Below, in pieces: positions 20,073 to 23,627 of a stretch of DNA of 23,627 nucleotides. The notes beneath the pieces were generated by a model. It saw only the letters and a program-made list of their open reading frames with translations, had not been told where the DNA came from and made no database searches. Origin of the DNA: Dimargaris cristalligena (lineage: Eukaryota > Kickxellomycota > Dimargaritomycetes > Dimargaritales > Dimargaritaceae); NCBI GenBank assembly GCA_027576995.1, contig JANBQC010000453.1:1-23627 (forward strand). The letters run 5' to 3'. A program made the translations under genes and the position numbers. Within the stretch, counting starts at the first letter, position 1; each line of letters opens with the position of its first letter.

Positions 20073-21266
20073 TAGCCAGCTCACTTCCTTTTCCAACTCC
20101 AAATCCTGCAAGCCGTGACTAGGTCGGACCTACTGGCCACTGGCCACTCTCGGAGATGCAAACCACTCGAAGCCGTACCGGACAATACGTACACATGCTT
20201 TCTGTTGTTCTTACCCTGAATGTCAATAAATTTATTCGTCAGTTGGGATTTTAATAGGGTTCCTGTCATACGGGTTCGCTAATCTTAATTCACTAAGAGT
20301 CGAAGTAGATGGGTTTCTACCGGGTCTAGTACTGGGAGAACCCTCAACCAATACTCGTTACTCAACAGGTACAGGGAGAATAACACTATAAATAGGTCCC
20401 GATAATTATTGCTGATGCATACTTGCTATTGAGGGATAGGAGCGCATGAGGGTTCATTAGATATCCAGGGTGAATATAAGCCAAGGAACTAATTGATTAT
20501 AGCCTGGGCCAGGATACCTATATACCTGGTTGGTAGAGTGGGGCCGTCCTGGTGGGACCACTATGGAGGCCCGGCTGTGGTTATTGGTATTCGGACGTCA
20601 CTAATGGGAAGGTAAGGTATCCTTGGACCAGTAACTAAGTGCAAATGGTGTGGTTGAGTGATAGTGTAGTGCCATCCGGAGGTCGGCACTTATCCCCGGA
20701 CTATGGACAGCCAGTCATCATCATCAGGGGGCGGAATATACCGCGATATACAATGGCGGTATCATTCCCAGCATTTTCCCACTGAAATTACCTCCCATAC
20801 TGTGGCATATACTAAGAATACCGAAAATATTATTCATTTTTTCTTATACTCGCAGTTTGCATTAAAAAATCTTATACTCGCAGTTTGCATTAAAAAAGCC
20901 TGCCTTTCTTCTTTGCATTAAAAAGTCCGACCTATTTCTCGGTAGATTCTCTTGCATTGTATCTTATTCCATTCGCCAATTGTTTTCCACGTCCTTTTCT
21001 CTGTATCTAGCGGCCCCTAAGGCCCTCAGAATAGTTACATAAGTAGCCAGCGAATTCCCGCTCATTTGGAAAAGGGGGAGAATCATCATCACTCATTTTA
21101 TTTAAACTCATCTTTTCTATTCCTGAAAACTCGACTGCAATTTTCTATTGACTATTTATTATTAACACCACCGTTTTTATTATCTTTCAATAAACTTTTG
21201 CACCCCTCGTTTATACCCCTGTCCTCTATTTGTTTTACTGGCCATTCGCCCCTCCGAAACCCTACC
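20073..21266. other. Intergenic stretch with a tandem duplication and a probable leader
   Basis: No supported gene was found. It contains a perfect 28-bp tandem duplication (20842-20897) and, from about 21090 to 21266, an A/T- and C/T-rich leader that leads into the ATG at 21267. An ORF at 20703-20921 starts at ATG but is only 72 codons and runs through the tandem repeat, so it is not called. Confidence 0.5.
20842..20897. repeat. Perfect 28-bp tandem duplication
   Basis: Two identical, directly adjacent 28-bp units run from TCTTATACTCG to CATTAAAAAA. A partial third unit (TTTGCATTAAAAA) follows within about 25 nt. Confidence 0.95.
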
Positions 21267-21470
21267 ATGATGACACCCAACTCTGCCCCTGTCTCATCCA
21301 ACTCTGCGAACCCCCCGTCTTCTACCACCAGGGAGCTGGCCACTGCGACTTTAGGCCGCGCTGATAAGGAGGCCACTGCCTCTTTGCGAATCTCAAAGGC
21401 CGTTAGCCACAAGCCGGACCTCCCAGGTAGTACAATAGCAACCGAGGGATGGGTAAAATGGTCCTTATAG
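21267..21470 (+). CDS. Short ORF, 67 aa, gene-like leader, unknown
   Basis: The ATG (with a second ATG next to it) in CTACCATGATG context follows about 170 nt of leader-like C/T- and A/T-rich sequence. The product starts MMTPNSAPVSSNSANPPSST, then has a helix-prone TRELATATLGRADKEATASL segment and ends EGWVKWSL. It has no signal peptide or transmembrane segment. The NPPSS...L and HKPDL spacing faintly recalls Con-6-type conidiation repeats, but the similarity is too weak to assign. A GT at 21427 (CCAG then GTAGTA) could be a donor, so the last 13 residues may be intronic. No convincing second exon was found. Confidence 0.35.
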   Translation: MMTPNSAPVSSNSANPPSSTTRELATATLGRADKEATASLRISKAVSHKPDLPGSTIATEGWVKWSL

Positions 21471-21956
21471 TAGCCAGTGTTGACACAGGGAGGTGCTATG
21501 ACACATTAAGGAGTAATACAGGTTAGTCGCATTGGAAAGACCTCTACCTGATTTGGTTGGATTAATTGGGGTGATAACAACTATATGTTATTGTTGGCAT
21601 AATGAAATGCCATTTAAAAAGCGTGGTATTAATGGTGAATATTACAGCTTGTCCGCGTAAGTGTGAATTTCATTATATAGAGGGACTGAACTTCTCCCAT
21701 AGAATAAGTAATTATGTGATCAATAGACAACACAGATAATAGGTCGGGTATTGCTTTCACTTTATATTTTTATTGGGTTATGGTTTATTTATTAGATGCC
21801 AAAAAGAATATACTCGAATAGGTCAACAAGCCGATGGCAATAGCAGGCCATGGGAAATGGTGATACCTGGGCTGGTATTCGTCATCAGCGTAGCTTACTT
21901 AGTGGCATCAGTGCCGGAAATGATCGGACCCGGCCTCGCACATATTAACTAGTGTT
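21471..21956. other. Short intergenic stretch between the 21.3-kb and 22-kb genes
   Basis: No ORF or repeat of note. The two flanking genes are convergent, so this stretch should contain both 3' ends. It is AT-rich, with several T-rich runs. Confidence 0.5.
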
Positions 21957-22517
21957 CTAGAAATCCCAGGCGTATGCACCGGTCTTCCGGTCAAAATAAT
22001 TATCGCAACCCTTGGCCGAGCCAATGTATTCAAGCAATTTCATTTCGGCAGGGTCTTTTATGTCCAGGGAAAAGACACTGGGAACCTTGGCCTGGCTATT
22101 AATTGTGAGGGCATTGTAGTGCAGTTTGATATCGTTGTGGGATAAAGGACTCACGAGAGCCCAATCCGTCTCCTCGACAAACTTGATTGAGAAGACCAGT
22201 GCCAGTTTTTTATCCATGACCGATTGGTATTGGATAAGAGCCAAACCTTGCCAGTCAGGCGAATCAGTCGTATACTCAGCAGCTTTAAGATGGCCCAGCA
22301 AATCGGTTTGAGACGGTGAAGGAGCTACCGATGGTCTCACCCGGTCCACGAAGCTGTGCACCTTATTACGGAGACGGTCGCGTCTGCGGGCCTTTGGAAC
22401 TTGTGTTTGGTCTTCATTTCGCTCGGGCAACGTCGGGGGTGCCTGCGAGTTACTCGCCATTCCCACAGCGCACACCACAATTAGACACGTAACAGCCACT
22501 AAGTGCGGGAGTCTCAT
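21957..22517 (-). CDS. Secreted 186-aa protein, unknown function
   Basis: The start was set at 22517 because it begins a classical signal peptide, MRLPHLVAVTCLIVVCAVGM, with likely cleavage between residues 21 and 26; the open frame upstream of it reads as leader. After a short polar linker comes a basic segment KARRRDRLRNK (42-52) containing a possible Kex2/furin-type processing site. From about residue 72 the protein looks folded, with alternating hydrophobic strands (GLALIQYQSV, KLALVFSIKFVEE) and a C-terminal block ending GAYAWDF. The mature part has one cysteine (C171), so disulphide cross-linking within the chain is not expected. No known domain is recognised. No intron is needed. It is convergent with the short gene at 21267 and may be a lineage-specific secreted protein. 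Confidence 0.75.
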   Translation of the reverse strand: MRLPHLVAVTCLIVVCAVGMASNSQAPPTLPERNEDQTQVPKARRRDRLRNKVHSFVDRVRPSVAPSPSQTDLLGHLKAAEYTTDSPDWQGLALIQYQSVMDKKLALVFSIKFVEETDWALVSPLSHNDIKLHYNALTINSQAKVPSVFSLDIKDPAEMKLLEYIGSAKGCDNYFDRKTGAYAWDF

Positions 22518-23627
22518 GACGGTTCTTATTCGACTTGGAAAGTAGGGCGCAAGTATTACTAAATAATAAGACCCCTTCAAAATATAGCGTATAGAATATA
22601 CGGCGAGTGGTGGTGATGGGTAGGCAGTATATGAAAACCATAACAAAGAAAATATAATGGCCGTGGTGTATCTTTAGAGAGATGTGCGAGAATCTCTCTA
22701 TTTATGTAATGTGACTTCACAGCACAAGTCTCTGTGGGGTTTGAGCAACATAAAAACAGGGCAGCGTCAGCAACCCAAAAATTAATCTACAAAATACCCA
22801 TAGGGACCTAGCCATTTGTTTTCTCATTGTTTCCATAGTTGTTGGGTTAACCATCAGCTGCTTTGTCCACTTGATTCCCTAACAAAAAGGTCAATTCCAT
22901 CGAAGAAACCCTGTAGATCATCAGCCGACCGACCATGGTGGTACCAGTGCTCAAAAAGGAACCAAAAGAACCTCCGTACAGTTGAACATGTCTAACCAAC
23001 AGCCGGCCAATTGCCGGTTCTGCGGGCAAATGTGGAAGTACTGCGGAAAATATAAAGATTAAGTGGAATCTCAAATCCCATTTAGGGTAGCGAAATAGTG
23101 AAAAATAATTTCAAATGAATACTTTTAGCCCAATCTTCCTCTCATTGAAAGCAACAGGAAATGCCCATGGTGGGACAGCATAGTATTACATTGAAATACC
23201 AACCCCCGATGCTGACTGTGGCAATATGAGCCAGCTTCACTTACTCCGGCGGTACTACATTTTCAACCAATAAAACGGGGGCAAGTGGCCTTCTAAGCAG
23301 CGAAGACGCATGGGGTCTTTGCGAATTTAACGAATAGGGCAGGTGGGTTCAACTGGTGGTCACATATTATCATTAATAGATGCCGTCGACGTTTTGTTAT
23401 TTATTGGCGATACTTATTTCACCCAATGGACAAGTCCACGGCCTATAATAACCGAAAAGTCGTCGTGCACATATGTAAAGAACACGGCAGAGACAAATTC
23501 TGATAGTAAAAATAGAATAAACTAATAGGGTCAGATGGTAGGAAGGAATAAAAGAAGGAGAAAGATAGAGAAAACAATTTTTGCATGAAAATTTTTCCTT
23601 TCTACTTCGGGGAAAGTAATATTTTTA
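22518..23627. other. Upstream region of the 22.5-kb gene and window end
   Basis: The first part is the 5' flank of the minus-strand secreted-protein gene, with a TATATTTT-like run on the minus strand near 22581. No gene is supported beyond it. A minus frame at 22847-23074 looks signal-peptide-like but starts at TTG. The last ~100 nt are purine-rich on the plus strand (pyrimidine-rich on the minus), which could be the leader of a minus-strand gene, but no fitting ATG was seen. Confidence 0.4.

Noticed and set aside
22847..23074. Minus-strand frame starting with a hydrophobic signal-like peptide
   Set aside because: The first codon is TTG, no ATG is in frame upstream, and the rest is unremarkable.

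Overview
This window looks like nuclear DNA from a fungus. The genes are widely spaced. Several sit behind pyrimidine-rich leaders with a good eukaryotic start context (for example CACCATG at 5984). Introns have GTAAGT donors and AG acceptors, TATA microsatellites are frequent, and there is a fungal-type protein kinase of the HAL5/SAT4/NPR1 group. Large gene-poor spacers and the overall style would fit an early-diverging (zygomycete-grade) fungus, but that placement is inference and no marker gene fixes it. No tRNA, rRNA, CRISPR array, operon or prophage was seen.

Layout. 1-5580 is mostly non-coding, with one weak small-ORF candidate (1190-1447) and two copies, in opposite orientation, of a 126-bp MITE-like element (1876-2001 and 4987-5112). 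5585-5983 is a TATA-containing, pyrimidine-rich leader for an intronless, very GC-rich, complete protein kinase gene (5984-7258). 7259-10912 is a long spacer. 10913-11933 holds weak candidates, including a possible two-exon gene with a well-formed 64-nt intron. 14386-15283 is a confident two-exon gene for a DUF4604 (KIAA1143-like) protein, followed 67 bp later by a third MITE copy (15351-15488, with a 12-bp length gain). 15489-19260 is another long spacer. 19261-19509 (minus, uncertain) and 19638-20072 (plus) form a divergent pair; the plus gene encodes a small secreted, cysteine-free, Ser/Thr/Asn/Lys-rich protein. 21267-21470 is a short ORF with a gene-like leader. 21957-22517 (minus) encodes a 186-aa secreted protein. 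The rest to 23627 shows nothing convincing.

How the parts fit together. The genes do not form a pathway. The kinase is probably a regulator of plasma-membrane transporters. The DUF4604 protein is a conserved eukaryotic protein of uncertain role. The two secreted proteins have no recognised domain and could be lineage-specific surface or effector-like proteins. The most useful unlisted structures are the TA-flanked MITE family and the splice structure of the DUF4604 gene. I did not find a new multi-gene system.
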